Positions 15,071 to 24,131 of a DNA stretch of 64,000 nucleotides are shown one piece after another. The notes under the pieces are model-generated. The model did not search any database. It was given only the letters and a program-made list of their open reading frames with translations, and had not been told where the DNA came from. How positions within the stretch are numbered: position 1 is the first letter of the stretch; the number at the start of each line of letters is the position of its first letter. A program made the translations under genes and the position numbers. The stretch is from Bordetella genomosp. 9. GTDB taxonomy: Bacteria > Pseudomonadota > Gammaproteobacteria > Burkholderiales > Burkholderiaceae_B. The stretch is from the NCBI RefSeq assembly GCF_002119725.1, contig NZ_CP021109.1:2356001-2420000 (forward strand), read 5' to 3'.

Positions 15071-15925
15071 ATGCCGTTGGACTACGACACCATCAAGCAC
15101 TGGCGTTTCGAGGATTTGCCTCATCGCTACACCGAAAAGGACACCATGCTGTACGCCCTGGGCATCGGCCTGGGCGAGGACCCGGTGGATCCCGCCCAAC
15201 TGCGCTACGTGTATGAGCAGGGGCTGCGGGCGTTTCCGACCATGAGCGTGGTGCTGGGCTATCCCGGCTTCTGGATGCGCGACCCGCGCGCGGGCGTGGA
15301 CTGGGTGCGCGTCGTGCACGGCGAGCAGCGGCTGACCATGCACGCGCCGCTTCCCGCGCACGGTACGGTGGTCGGCAAGAACCGCATTACGCATGTGATC
15401 GACAAGGGCGCGGACAAGGGCGCGCTCGTCGTCACGGAACGCACGCTGCACGACGAGAGCGGGCGCTGCCTGGCGACGCTGGCGCAGACCAGTTTCTGCC
15501 GCGGCGACGGCGGCCTGGCGCGCAGCGATGCGCCGCCCCCGGCCTTGCCCGACGCGCCCGACCGCGCGCCCGATCGCCAGGTCAGCCTGCGGGTGTCGCC
15601 GCGCGCGGCCTTGATCTACCGGCTCAGCGCGGACATGAATCCCTTGCATGCCGACCCGGCGGTGGCGCGCAAGGCCGGCTTCGAGCGCCCCATCCTGCAT
15701 GGCCTGTGCTCCTACGGCATGGCGGCCAGGGCGGTGGTGCAGGCGTGGGCCGATGGCGATGCCGACCGGCTGGCCCGCCTGGACGTGCGGTTCCGCTCGC
15801 CGGTCTATCCCGGCGAGACCCTGACCTTCGACATGTGGCGCGAAGGGGATGAGATCCGCTACACGGCGCGCAGCGCCGAACGCAACATACTGACGCTGAC
15901 CGGCGGCGTCGCAAAGGTGAACTAG
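15071..15925 (+). CDS. MaoC-like 2-enoyl-CoA hydratase 2
   Basis: A 284-residue double-hot-dog hydratase. The hydratase-2 motif is YRLSADMNPLHADPAVA at about residues 183-199, with the catalytic Asp and His. GFERPILHGLCSYGMAARAVV follows, and an N-terminal degenerate hot-dog begins YTEKDTMLYALGIGLGEDP. It hydrates 2-enoyl-CoA to (R)-3-hydroxyacyl-CoA, which the preceding SDR would oxidise. It starts 10 bp after the SDR stop. Its own stop abuts the TTG start of the CaiB gene. Confidence 0.9.
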   Translation: MPLDYDTIKHWRFEDLPHRYTEKDTMLYALGIGLGEDPVDPAQLRYVYEQGLRAFPTMSVVLGYPGFWMRDPRAGVDWVRVVHGEQRLTMHAPLPAHGTVVGKNRITHVIDKGADKGALVVTERTLHDESGRCLATLAQTSFCRGDGGLARSDAPPPALPDAPDRAPDRQVSLRVSPRAALIYRLSADMNPLHADPAVARKAGFERPILHGLCSYGMAARAVVQAWADGDADRLARLDVRFRSPVYPGETLTFDMWREGDEIRYTARSAERNILTLTGGVAKVN

Positions 15926-17137
15926 TTGAGCAGCAACCGCCCTCCCCCTCTAGACGGCATTCGGGTGCTGGACCTCAGCCGCATTCTGGCCGGTCCGTGG
16001 TGCACCCAGAACCTGGCCGACCTCGGCGCCGACGTCATCAAGGTGGAACGCCCCGGCGCCGGCGACGACACGCGCGGCTGGGGGCCGCCCTATATGAAGG
16101 GCCCCGACGGCAAGGATACGTCGGAGGCCGCCTATTACCTTTCCTGCAATCGCAACAAGCGCTCCATCACGGTCGACTACGCCAGCCCGGAAGGCGCCGA
16201 TCTGATCCGCCGCATCGCCGCGAAGAGCGACATTCTCGTCGAGAATTTCAAGGTGGGCGGCCTGAAGAAGTACGGCCTGGATTACGACAGCCTGCGCGCC
16301 GTCAATCCGCGGCTCATCTACTGTTCGGTGACCGGGTTCGGACAGACGGGACCCTTTGCCCAACGCCCGGGATACGACTTCATGATCCAGGGCATGGGCG
16401 GACTGATGAGCATTACCGGCGAGCGCGACGACCTGCCCGGCGGCGGTCCGCAGAAAGCCGGCGTCGCCGTCACGGACATCATCACCGGGATGTACGCGAC
16501 GGTGGCCGTGCTTGCGGCGCTGCAGGAACGGCATCGCAGCGGCCTGGGCCAGCATCTGGACATCGCCCTTTTCGACTGCCACGTCGCGATGCTGGCGAAC
16601 CAGAACTCCAACTATTTCACGAGCGGCAAGGCGCCGCGCCGCGCGGGCAATGCGCACCAGAACGTCGTGCCCTATCAGGTCTTCGCCACCAGCGACGGCC
16701 ACATGATCGTCGCCACCGGCAACGACGCGCAGTACCGCGCGTACTGCCAGGCGATCGGCGCGCCCGAACTCGCCCAGGATCCGCGTTTTCTCACCAACAG
16801 CCTGCGCGTCACGCATCGCGACGCGCTGATCCCGCTGCTCGCCGAGATCATGGCCACCGGCCGGCGCGACGACTGGATCGCCCGGCTGGAGGCGGTCGGC
16901 GTGCCTTGCGGCCCCATCAACGACATCGCGCAGGCATTTGCCCATCCGCAGGCCACCGCACGCGGTTTGCGGCAGGAGATCCCGCACCCGCTGGGCGGCA
17001 CCGCCCCCGTCACGGCCAGCCCCTTGCGTTTTTCCGGGTCGCCGGTCCAGTACCGCCGTGCGCCGCCCCTGCTGGGCCAGCACACGGAAGAAGTGCTGGC
17101 GGAACTGCTGGGCACACCCCTGGACGCATCGCGGTAG
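15926..17137 (+). CDS. CaiB/BaiF family (class III) CoA-transferase
   Basis: A 403-residue CoA-transferase. DGIRVLDLSRILAGPWCTQ is the family N terminus, IKVERPGAGDDTRGWGPP is the CoA-contact loop, and TGFGQTGPFAQRPGYDFMIQ carries the catalytic Asp near residue 150. A TTG start at 15926 directly follows the TAG of the MaoC gene, with AAAGGTG as ribosome site. Shared control with the downstream dehydrogenase suggests it activates the pathway substrate to its CoA ester. Confidence 0.9.
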   Translation: MSSNRPPPLDGIRVLDLSRILAGPWCTQNLADLGADVIKVERPGAGDDTRGWGPPYMKGPDGKDTSEAAYYLSCNRNKRSITVDYASPEGADLIRRIAAKSDILVENFKVGGLKKYGLDYDSLRAVNPRLIYCSVTGFGQTGPFAQRPGYDFMIQGMGGLMSITGERDDLPGGGPQKAGVAVTDIITGMYATVAVLAALQERHRSGLGQHLDIALFDCHVAMLANQNSNYFTSGKAPRRAGNAHQNVVPYQVFATSDGHMIVATGNDAQYRAYCQAIGAPELAQDPRFLTNSLRVTHRDALIPLLAEIMATGRRDDWIARLEAVGVPCGPINDIAQAFAHPQATARGLRQEIPHPLGGTAPVTASPLRFSGSPVQYRRAPPLLGQHTEEVLAELLGTPLDASR

Positions 17138-17192
17138 CCGCCGCCGTGCCCGTGCCGGCCTTTCATCGAATCATTTTTGCGCTCACCCTCCC

Positions 17193-18353
17193 ATGACCGA
17201 CGCCTCCAACGACTTTCAAGACATCCGCGAAGCGGTGCGCGACCTCTGCGCGCAGTTTCCGGCCGAATACTTCCGCAAGATCGACGCGGAACAGGGCTAT
17301 CCCGAGGCCTTCGTCGACGCGCTGACCAAGGCCGGCTGGCTGGCCGCGCTGATTCCGCAGGAATATGGCGGGTCGGGGCTAGGCCTGACCGAGGCCTCCG
17401 TGATCATGGAGGAAATCAATCGCGCCGGGGGCAATTCCGGCGCGTGCCACGGCCAGATGTACAACATGGGCACGCTGCTGCGCCATGGCTCGGCCGAACA
17501 GAAGCGCCAATACCTGCCCCACATCGCCAGCGGCGAACTGCGGCTGCAATCGATGGCGGTGACCGAACCGACCACCGGCACGGATACCACCAAACTCAAG
17601 ACCACCGCGGTCCGAAAAGGAGACCGCTATGTCGTCAACGGCCAGAAGGTGTGGATCTCGCGCGTGCAGCATTCGGACCTGATGATCCTGCTGGCGCGCA
17701 CCACGCCAATCGACCAGGTGCAGCGCAAATCCGAGGGCATGTCCATTTTCCTGGTGGATCTGCACCAGGCCATCGGCCACGGCATGGAGGTGCGCCCCAT
17801 CGCCAATATGGTCAACCACGAGACCAACGAGATCTTCTTCGACAACCTGGAAATCCCCGCGGAGAACCTGATCGGCGAAGAAGGCAAAGGCTTCAAGTAC
17901 ATCCTGGACGGGCTCAATGCCGAGCGCACGCTGATCGCGGCAGAATGCATCGGCGACGGCTACTGGTTTGTCGACAAGGTGTCGGCCTATGCCAAGGAAC
18001 GCGTGGTTTTCGGGCGTCCCATCGGCCAGAACCAGGGCGTGCAGTTCCCGATCGCCCGCGCCTTCATCAACGTGGAGGCCGCGAGCCTGATGCGCTATGA
18101 CGCGGCGCGGCGCTTCGACGCCGGTCTGCCGTGCGGCACGCAGGCCAACATGGCGAAGCTGCTGGCCGCCGACGCGTCGTGGGAGGCCGCCAACGCCTGC
18201 CTGCAGTTCCACGGCGGCTTCGGCTTCGCGCACGAGTACGACGTCGAGCGCAAGTTCCGCGAGACGCGCCTGTATCAGGTTGCCCCCATCTCGACCAATT
18301 TGATCCTCTCCTACGTCGCCGAGCACGTGCTGGGCTTGCCGAGGTCCTTCTGA
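17193..18353 (+). CDS. Acyl-CoA dehydrogenase family protein
   Basis: A 386-residue flavoenzyme. The order is the helical N-terminal domain with PQEYGGSGLGLTEASVIMEEI, MAVTEPTTGTDTTKLKTTA, NGQKVWISRVQHSDL, then the C-terminal FGRPIGQNQGVQFPIARAF. The MCAD-type catalytic Glu position reads LYQVAPIS with Gln. NAERTLIAAE offers an alternative Glu at the isovaleryl-CoA dehydrogenase position. The C terminus GLPRSF is characteristic of this subgroup. ATG 17193 begins the conserved protein, and a longer frame upstream is rejected. Confidence 0.9.
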   Translation: MTDASNDFQDIREAVRDLCAQFPAEYFRKIDAEQGYPEAFVDALTKAGWLAALIPQEYGGSGLGLTEASVIMEEINRAGGNSGACHGQMYNMGTLLRHGSAEQKRQYLPHIASGELRLQSMAVTEPTTGTDTTKLKTTAVRKGDRYVVNGQKVWISRVQHSDLMILLARTTPIDQVQRKSEGMSIFLVDLHQAIGHGMEVRPIANMVNHETNEIFFDNLEIPAENLIGEEGKGFKYILDGLNAERTLIAAECIGDGYWFVDKVSAYAKERVVFGRPIGQNQGVQFPIARAFINVEAASLMRYDAARRFDAGLPCGTQANMAKLLAADASWEAANACLQFHGGFGFAHEYDVERKFRETRLYQVAPISTNLILSYVAEHVLGLPRSF

Positions 18354-19718
18354 ATGACGACAGCCTCTCACCCAAGCGCCGAACTGGCGGCCTTCGCCAG
18401 TGCGCTGCGCTTCGAAGACATTCCCGGCCACGTGTTGCGCCGCTGTGAAGACCTGTTCCTGGACACGCTGGGCTCCATCCTGGCCGGCGCCCGCGCCCGC
18501 CCCGTGCTGTCGATCGACCGCTACGCCGCCACGATGGGCCCGGGCGGCGGCCAGGCCGAAGTGCTGGTGACGCGGCGCAGGACATCGCCGCTGTTCGCCG
18601 CCATGGTCAATGCCGCCTCGGCGCACATGGTGGAACAGGACGACGTGCATAACGGGTCCGTGTTTCATCCCGCGGCCGTCGTCTTTCCCCCCGTGCTTGC
18701 GGTGGGCCAGGCCATCGGCGCATCCGGGCGCGAGCTGTTGACGGCCGCCGTGGCCGGCTACGAAGTCGGCATCCGCGTCGGCGAGTTCCTCGGGCGCTCG
18801 CATTACCGGATCTTCCATACGACCGGCACGGCCGGCACCGTGGCCGCCGCCGCGGCGGTCGGCCGCCTGCTGCGCCTGGACGCGCAGCAAATGCTCAACG
18901 CATTCGGCTCGGCCGGGACCCAAGCGGCCGGGCTCTGGGAATTCCTGCGCGACGCCGCCGACTCCAAGCAGCTGCACACCGCCAAGGCGTCCGCCGATGG
19001 CATGACGGCGGCCTATCTGGCCCAGGACGGCTTCACCGGCGCGCGGCGCATTCTGGAAGGCGCCCAGGGCATGGCGGCCGGCATGTCGTCCGATGCCGAC
19101 CTCGCGCGGCTCACCAGCGGCCTGGGCACGCGCTGGGCGCTGGCGGAAACCTCGTTCAAATACCACGCCTCGTGCCGGCATACGCATCCCGCTGCCGATG
19201 CCTTGTTGCAGGCGCTGCGCGAACATGGGCTGCGGGCGGCGGACATCGCGCGCGTGGTCACGCACGTGCACCAGGGCGCCATCGACGTGCTCGGTCCGGT
19301 GGTGAAACCGCAGACGGTGCATCAGTCGAAGTTTTCCATGGGCACGGTCCTGGCTCTGATCGCGCTGCGCGGTTACGCCGGCCTGACCGAGTTCGACGAG
19401 GGCCTGCACGATCCCGAAGTGGCCGCATTCCGCGACAAGGTCAGCATGCAGCTGGACCCCGAGGTGGATAGTGCCTATCCAACGCGGTGGATCGGCAAGG
19501 TAACGGTGATTACCACCGACGGCCGCGAAGTCCAGGGCCGGGTCGACGAACCCAAGGGCGATCCCGGCAATACGCTGACGCGCGAGGAGATCGAGGACAA
19601 GGCCATGCGTCTTGGCACCTACGCGGGGGCCGCCACGCAGCAGGAGGTCCGGCAACTGATCGAATGGGCCTGGGGGCTGCAGGATCTGGATCGCGCCGGC
19701 ATATTGCTCCCGGCGTAA
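18354..19718 (+). CDS. MmgE/PrpD family protein
   Basis: A 454-residue member of the family that contains 2-methylcitrate dehydratase and the itaconate-forming cis-aconitate decarboxylase. Typical segments are RCEDLFLDTLGSILAGARARP, AHMVEQDDVHNGSVFHPAAVVFPPVLAVGQ with the conserved Asp-Asp and His, and KYHASCRHTHPAADALL. ATG 18354 follows the preceding TGA without a gap, so it is tightly co-translated. The reaction here is not fixed by sequence. Hydration, dehydration or decarboxylation of a tricarboxylate-like acid are the known options. Confidence 0.88.
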   Translation: MTTASHPSAELAAFASALRFEDIPGHVLRRCEDLFLDTLGSILAGARARPVLSIDRYAATMGPGGGQAEVLVTRRRTSPLFAAMVNAASAHMVEQDDVHNGSVFHPAAVVFPPVLAVGQAIGASGRELLTAAVAGYEVGIRVGEFLGRSHYRIFHTTGTAGTVAAAAAVGRLLRLDAQQMLNAFGSAGTQAAGLWEFLRDAADSKQLHTAKASADGMTAAYLAQDGFTGARRILEGAQGMAAGMSSDADLARLTSGLGTRWALAETSFKYHASCRHTHPAADALLQALREHGLRAADIARVVTHVHQGAIDVLGPVVKPQTVHQSKFSMGTVLALIALRGYAGLTEFDEGLHDPEVAAFRDKVSMQLDPEVDSAYPTRWIGKVTVITTDGREVQGRVDEPKGDPGNTLTREEIEDKAMRLGTYAGAATQQEVRQLIEWAWGLQDLDRAGILLPA

Positions 19719-19838
19719 GACGCGCTTTGCCCGAGCAAAAGCGGGCGTTCCGGAATCGCGAATGGCGCCTGAGCAAAAGGCCCCGGATACTGAGGCCACA
19801 CAATAAAGCCGGCCGTACGCCGGCACATGGAGACAGTG

Positions 19839-20807
19839 ATGGCAGCGACGCGACACCTGTGGGTGGCCGGCGCCGTGCTGCTGGGTGCCTGGCATCCGGC
19901 GCAAGCGGCCTTTCCCGATCACCCCATCACCATCGTCGTGCCGGCCGCGCCGGGCGGCACGACCGACATCTCGGCGCGCCTGCTGGCCGAGAAGATGTCC
20001 GCAAGTCTGAAGCAGACCATCGTCGTGGAAAACCGTGCCGGCGCGGCGGGCATCGTCGGCTCGCAGGCGGTGGCGCGCGCCAAACCCGACGGCTATACGC
20101 TGGTCATGGGCAATATCGGCCCCAACGCCATCAACTACAGCCTGTACAAGACGCTGCCCTACCAGCCGCAGGATTTCGCCCCTATCACGCTGGTGATCTC
20201 CGTTCCCAACGTGCTGGAGGTCAATTCGGCGCAGACGCCGAAAACGGCCGCCGAACTGATCGCCCTGTTGAAGAGGGATCCGGCCGCCCGCACTTTCGGG
20301 TCCTCCGGCGCCGGGCAGTCTCCGCATATGTCCGCCGAACTCTTCAAGCAGCGCGTCGGCGTGGAGGCCACGCACGTGCCGTACAAGGGCGCCGGGCCTG
20401 CCGTCGCCGCGCTGTTGGCCAACCAGTTCACCTTCATGATCGATAACCTGCCCAGCTCGCTGCCGTCGATCAAGGCCGGCAAGCTGCGCGCCCTGGCCGT
20501 CACCGGCGAGAAACGGTCGCCGCAGTTGCCCGACGTTCCCACGATGAAGGAAGCCGGCATCGACAACATGGTCGTCACCGCCTGGTTCGGCCTGCTGGCG
20601 CCGGCCGGAACGCCCGCGCCCGTCATCGACAAGCTGTACCAGGCCGCGCGGGACGGTTTGCAGTCGCCCGACATCATCGCCAAATTCCGCGACATGGGCG
20701 GCGAACCGGGGGGCAACACGCCGGCGGAATTCGGCGCCTTCATCGACCGCGAGCGCGCGATGTGGGAGCAGACCGTCAAAGGCGCCGGCATGTACAAGGA
20801 GCAGTAA
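19839..20807 (+). CDS. Bug/TctC-family periplasmic solute-binding protein
   Basis: A 322-residue Bug protein with signal peptide MAATRHLWVAGAVLLGAWHPAQAA and mature FPDHPITIVVPAAPGGTTDISARLLAEKM. VPYKGAGPAVAALLANQFTFMID is the second ligand loop. ATG 19839 is preferred to the ATG 12 bp upstream because the GGAGAC ribosome site lies between them. A short hairpin (GCCGGC-CGTAC-GCCGGC, 19808-19824) sits just before. Placement inside the operon links it to uptake of the pathway substrate. Confidence 0.92.
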   Translation: MAATRHLWVAGAVLLGAWHPAQAAFPDHPITIVVPAAPGGTTDISARLLAEKMSASLKQTIVVENRAGAAGIVGSQAVARAKPDGYTLVMGNIGPNAINYSLYKTLPYQPQDFAPITLVISVPNVLEVNSAQTPKTAAELIALLKRDPAARTFGSSGAGQSPHMSAELFKQRVGVEATHVPYKGAGPAVAALLANQFTFMIDNLPSSLPSIKAGKLRALAVTGEKRSPQLPDVPTMKEAGIDNMVVTAWFGLLAPAGTPAPVIDKLYQAARDGLQSPDIIAKFRDMGGEPGGNTPAEFGAFIDRERAMWEQTVKGAGMYKEQ

Positions 20808-20809
20808 GC

Positions 20810-21514
20810 GTGATCGACAAGATCGTGCCTTCCATCACCGAGGCCCTGCAGGTCATTCCCGACGGCGCAACCATCCTGGTCGGCGGTTTTGGCGAGGCGG
20901 GCATTCCGTTCGAACTGCTGCATGCCCTGCGCGATCTCGGCCGGCGGGACCTGACCATCGTCAGCAACAATGCCGGCACCCTTCAGACAGGCATCGCTGC
21001 CCTGATCGCCGCCAACCGGGTTCGCAAGATCATTTGCTCGCATCCGCGTCCGCCCAACGCCGAAGTCTTCGCCCAGGCGTATCGCGCCGGCCGCGTCCAA
21101 CTCGAAGTGGTGCCGCAAGGTACGCTGGCCGAGCGGCTGCGCGCCGCCGGCGCCGGCCTGGGGCCCTTCTTCACGCCCACCGGCTACGGCACGCGGCTGG
21201 CGCAAGGCAAGGAAACGCGCGTGGTCGACGGCGTGGGCTATGTGCTGGAACAGCCATTGCCCGGCGACTTCGCGCTGATCAAGGCCCACCGGGGCGACCG
21301 CTGGGGCAACCTGACCTATCGGTGGGCCGCCCGCAATTTCAACCCGGTCATGTGCATGGCCGCGCGCCACGCCATCGCGCAGGTTGACCACGTGGCGGAA
21401 CTGGGCGAATTGCCTCCGGAGCATGTGATGACGCCGGGCATCTTCGTCAAGACCGTGGTGCCCATCGCCGCCAGGGACACTACGCCGGCGCCGACCGCCC
21501 AGGGGAACGCATGA
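20810..21514 (+). CDS. 3-oxoacid/3-oxoadipate-type CoA-transferase subunit A
   Basis: A 234-residue class I CoA-transferase alpha subunit. DGATILVGGFGEAGIPFELLHAL holds the Gly-rich GGFGEAG motif, and GPFFTPTGYGTRLAQGKETR is the standard oxyanion-region segment. The GTG start at 20810 comes two bases after the Bug stop and has AGGAG upstream (20797-20801). The stop overlaps subunit B (ATGA). It is likely a PcaI/ScoA-like enzyme that transfers CoA from succinyl-CoA to a 3-oxoacid or the reverse. Confidence 0.9.
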   Translation: MIDKIVPSITEALQVIPDGATILVGGFGEAGIPFELLHALRDLGRRDLTIVSNNAGTLQTGIAALIAANRVRKIICSHPRPPNAEVFAQAYRAGRVQLEVVPQGTLAERLRAAGAGLGPFFTPTGYGTRLAQGKETRVVDGVGYVLEQPLPGDFALIKAHRGDRWGNLTYRWAARNFNPVMCMAARHAIAQVDHVAELGELPPEHVMTPGIFVKTVVPIAARDTTPAPTAQGNA

Positions 21515-22233
21515 GCACGACCACCGACGCCGCGGCGCCGCCGCGCCTGACACGCCAGCAGATCGCCCAGCTCGTCGCCGACGACATCCCGGACGGCGCC
21601 GTCGCCAACCTGGGCATCGGCATCCCGACGCTGGTATCCGATTACCTGTCCAACGATCGCGAAATCGTCATGCACAGCGAGAACGGCATCCTCGGCATGG
21701 GCGGCCTGGCCGCGCCGGGCCAGGGCGATCCCGATCTCATCAACGCCAGCCGGCAACTCGTCACCCTGCTGCCCGGCGCTTCGATTTCCGAACATACGGT
21801 GTCCTTCGCGATGATGCGCGGCGGGCATCTGGACTACACGGTTCTGGGCGGGTTCCAGGTTGCGGAGAACGGCGACCTTGCCAATTGGATCACCAACGCC
21901 GACGACACCATTCCCGCCGTCGGCGGCGCCATGGATCTTGCCGTCGGCGCGCGCCACGTCTACGTGACCATGGAGCACGTGGCGCGGGACGGCAGTCCCA
22001 AGCTGCTGGCCCGGTGCACCTATCCGCTGACGGCGGCCGGCGTGGTGGATCGGGTCTATACCGATCTTGCCGTGCTGGACGTGGGCCCCGCGGGATTCCA
22101 GGTGCATGCCATCCTCGACGGGATGCCGTTGCAGGCCTTGCAGCAAGTGACCGGCGCCACGCTGCATACGCCGCGCGCGCCATTGCGCATCCGCATCGAC
22201 GACACAGGCCGCGCCCGCTACAGCGAGCCCTGA
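21511..22233 (+). CDS. 3-oxoacid/3-oxoadipate-type CoA-transferase subunit B
   Basis: A 240-residue beta subunit. The class I signature MHSENGILGMG carries the catalytic Glu near residue 57. GAVANLGIGIPTLVSDYL precedes it, and GGHLDYTVLGGFQVAENGDLANWI is the glycine-rich core. Translation is coupled to subunit A by the ATGA overlap. The two subunits form the active alpha/beta enzyme. Confidence 0.92.
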   Translation: MSTTTDAAAPPRLTRQQIAQLVADDIPDGAVANLGIGIPTLVSDYLSNDREIVMHSENGILGMGGLAAPGQGDPDLINASRQLVTLLPGASISEHTVSFAMMRGGHLDYTVLGGFQVAENGDLANWITNADDTIPAVGGAMDLAVGARHVYVTMEHVARDGSPKLLARCTYPLTAAGVVDRVYTDLAVLDVGPAGFQVHAILDGMPLQALQQVTGATLHTPRAPLRIRIDDTGRARYSEP

Positions 22234-22310
22234 TCCGCCGGGCAGGCCGTACAGACGCGGCGCCCGGCAGCCGCGCTTGTCCACAACGATAAGCCGGAAG
22301 GAGACTCCCC

Positions 22311-23294
22311 ATGCGCCGATTCCTCTCATGCGCCGTAGCCGCCCTGGGCTTCACGCTGGCGGCACTGGCGGGCTCGCCCGCGACCGCCGCGGGCGCCTAT
22401 CCCGACAAGCCGGTGACGTTGCTGATCCCCTATCCGCCCGGGGGCAGCGCCGACATGCTGGCGCGCCCGCTGTCGGCCATTCTGCAGGCAAGGTGGGGCC
22501 AGCCGCTCGTACTGGAATACAAGGCCGGCGCAGGCGGAACCATCGCGACATCGCAATTGGCGCGCTCGAAGCCGGACGGTTACACGTTGATCATGGTCCT
22601 GGCCGCCCACGCCATCAATCCATCGCTCTACGCCAAGCTGCCCTACGACACCCGCAAGGATTTCGCGCCGGTCTCCCTGGTCGCGACGCTGCCCATGCTG
22701 GTGTCCGCGCCCTTGTCGACGCCGGCCAACAACATGTCGGAAGTGGTCGCGTACGCGAAGTCCCATCCGGGCGAACTGACCTTTGCTTCCGCGGGCCCCG
22801 GCAACACCAGCCATCTGGCGGGCGAAATGTTCAAGTCGGCCACCGGGATCAACATGCTGCATGTGCCCTACAAGGGCAGCGGCCCCGCCGTCGTCGCCCT
22901 GCTCGGCGGCGAAGTGTCGATGATGTTCGACAGCTTTTCCACCTCTTACCCTCAGGTGCAATCCGGCAAGCTGAAGGCCCTGGCTGTAACTGGGGAAAAG
23001 CGCTCGCCGCTGTTGCCCAACGTCCCCACCGTAGCGGAGTCCGCCGTTCCCGGCTTTGTCGTCAACGGCTGGTATGGGGTGCTCGCGCCGGCCGGCACGC
23101 CGGCGGCCATCGTCGACAAACTGAGCGCGGACATCGCCCAGGCGCTGAAGGATCCGGCCTTGAACCGCCAGTTGGCCGCCGCGGGTTACGAGCCCGTGGG
23201 GTCGACGCCAAAGGAATTCGCGCAATACATCGACCGGGAACTGGATCGCTGGGGCGCGGCCGTCAAGGCGGCCGGGGTGAAGATCGGCGATTAG
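22311..23294 (+). CDS. Bug/TctC-family periplasmic solute-binding protein
   Basis: A 327-residue Bug protein. Signal peptide MRRFLSCAVAALGFTLAALAGSPATAAG is followed by YPDKPVTLLIPYPPGGSADMLARPL. VPYKGSGPAVVALLGGEVSMMFD is the second ligand-binding loop. GGAAGGAGACTC provides the ribosome site. It ends the LysR-controlled operon, which therefore carries two Bug proteins and no permease gene. Confidence 0.92.
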   Translation: MRRFLSCAVAALGFTLAALAGSPATAAGAYPDKPVTLLIPYPPGGSADMLARPLSAILQARWGQPLVLEYKAGAGGTIATSQLARSKPDGYTLIMVLAAHAINPSLYAKLPYDTRKDFAPVSLVATLPMLVSAPLSTPANNMSEVVAYAKSHPGELTFASAGPGNTSHLAGEMFKSATGINMLHVPYKGSGPAVVALLGGEVSMMFDSFSTSYPQVQSGKLKALAVTGEKRSPLLPNVPTVAESAVPGFVVNGWYGVLAPAGTPAAIVDKLSADIAQALKDPALNRQLAAAGYEPVGSTPKEFAQYIDRELDRWGAAVKAAGVKIGD

Positions 23295-23333
23295 ACCGAT
23301 TGCCGGCTTCCGACTCCATATCGCCTTGGAAAG

Positions 23334-23355
23334 ACGTGCGGGTATACCCGCACGT
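23334..23355. repeat. Perfect 22-bp palindrome
   Basis: ACGTGCGGGTA (23334-23344) is followed at once by its reverse complement TACCCGCACGT (23345-23355). It lies 40 bp after the Bug stop codon and 134 bp before the cupin gene. It could be a cruciform-forming terminator or the operator of an unseen regulator. No T-run follows. Loose repeats of GTTCCTG occur just downstream (23370-23432). Confidence 0.65.
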
Positions 23356-23488
23356 GCCCGCCGAACGTGGGTTCCTGCTTCTGCGTTCCTGGATCTGGGT
23401 TCCAGCGTCTGGGGTCTGCATGTGAGTTCCTGCATATTCGCCGGGTATCATCCACCCGAATGTGCCTCTTCCCGACAGGACTCACGAC

Positions 23489-24049
23489 ATGAATGACGAT
23501 ACGGACAGGCGGGTTCAGGCGCAGACCCACGCCACCCATCATGCAGACCGCCAAGAAGCAGGCCGCCTGATTGCAAGCCTGGACCTGCGGCCGCATCCGG
23601 AAGGCGGCTACTACCGCGAAACCTACCGCTCGCAAGACATCGTGCATCGCCCCCGTTCGGCCGGCGAGCGGTCTGCCGGTACGGCCATCTACTACCTGCT
23701 CTGTGACGACGCCTGGTCGGCGTGGCACCGCATACAGTCCGATGAAATCTGGCATTTCTACGCCGGCGGGCCGCTGCTGGTGCACGTTCTGGATCCCGGG
23801 CGCGGTCTGGTGACGCACCGCCTGGGCAATGCCATTGCGGATCCGGACAGTGTCTTCCAATGCGTGGTGCCGGCCGGCGCCTGGTTTGCCGCCGAACGTG
23901 TGCACCGGGGCCGTTATTCCCTGGCCGGCTGCACGGTGGCGCCCGGGTTCGAGTTCAGCGAATTCGAATTGGCTGATGCGCATCGCCTGATCGCGGACTA
24001 TCCTGCGCATAAAGAACTGATCGCCAGGCTGGCGCCCCGGCCCGGCTGA
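23489..24049 (+). CDS. DUF985-family cupin protein
   Basis: A 186-residue single-domain cupin. SLDLRPHPEGGYYRETYRS is the family hallmark. AIYYLLCDDAWSAWHRIQSDEIWHFYAGGPLLVHVL forms the barrel with the candidate metal-site His and Glu residues, and the C-terminal GCTVAPGFEFSEFEL closes it. The true biochemical role of DUF985 proteins is not well settled. A GTG 27 bp upstream is possible, but ATG 23489 has AGGA at a better distance. It is a stand-alone gene. Confidence 0.85.
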   Translation: MNDDTDRRVQAQTHATHHADRQEAGRLIASLDLRPHPEGGYYRETYRSQDIVHRPRSAGERSAGTAIYYLLCDDAWSAWHRIQSDEIWHFYAGGPLLVHVLDPGRGLVTHRLGNAIADPDSVFQCVVPAGAWFAAERVHRGRYSLAGCTVAPGFEFSEFELADAHRLIADYPAHKELIARLAPRPG

Positions 24050-24131
24050 CAGCGCGCCGCGTCCGCGCACGGTTGTTTGATCGATCGCCTTGCCCTGTCC
24101 TCAATCGCTTCGCCGTCTCTGGAGCCTTTCC

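Noticed and set aside
17379-20375. 998-codon minus-strand open frame
   Set aside because: It runs antisense to the acyl-CoA dehydrogenase, PrpD and Bug genes and has His/Arg/Gly-rich composition typical of GC-rich shadow frames.
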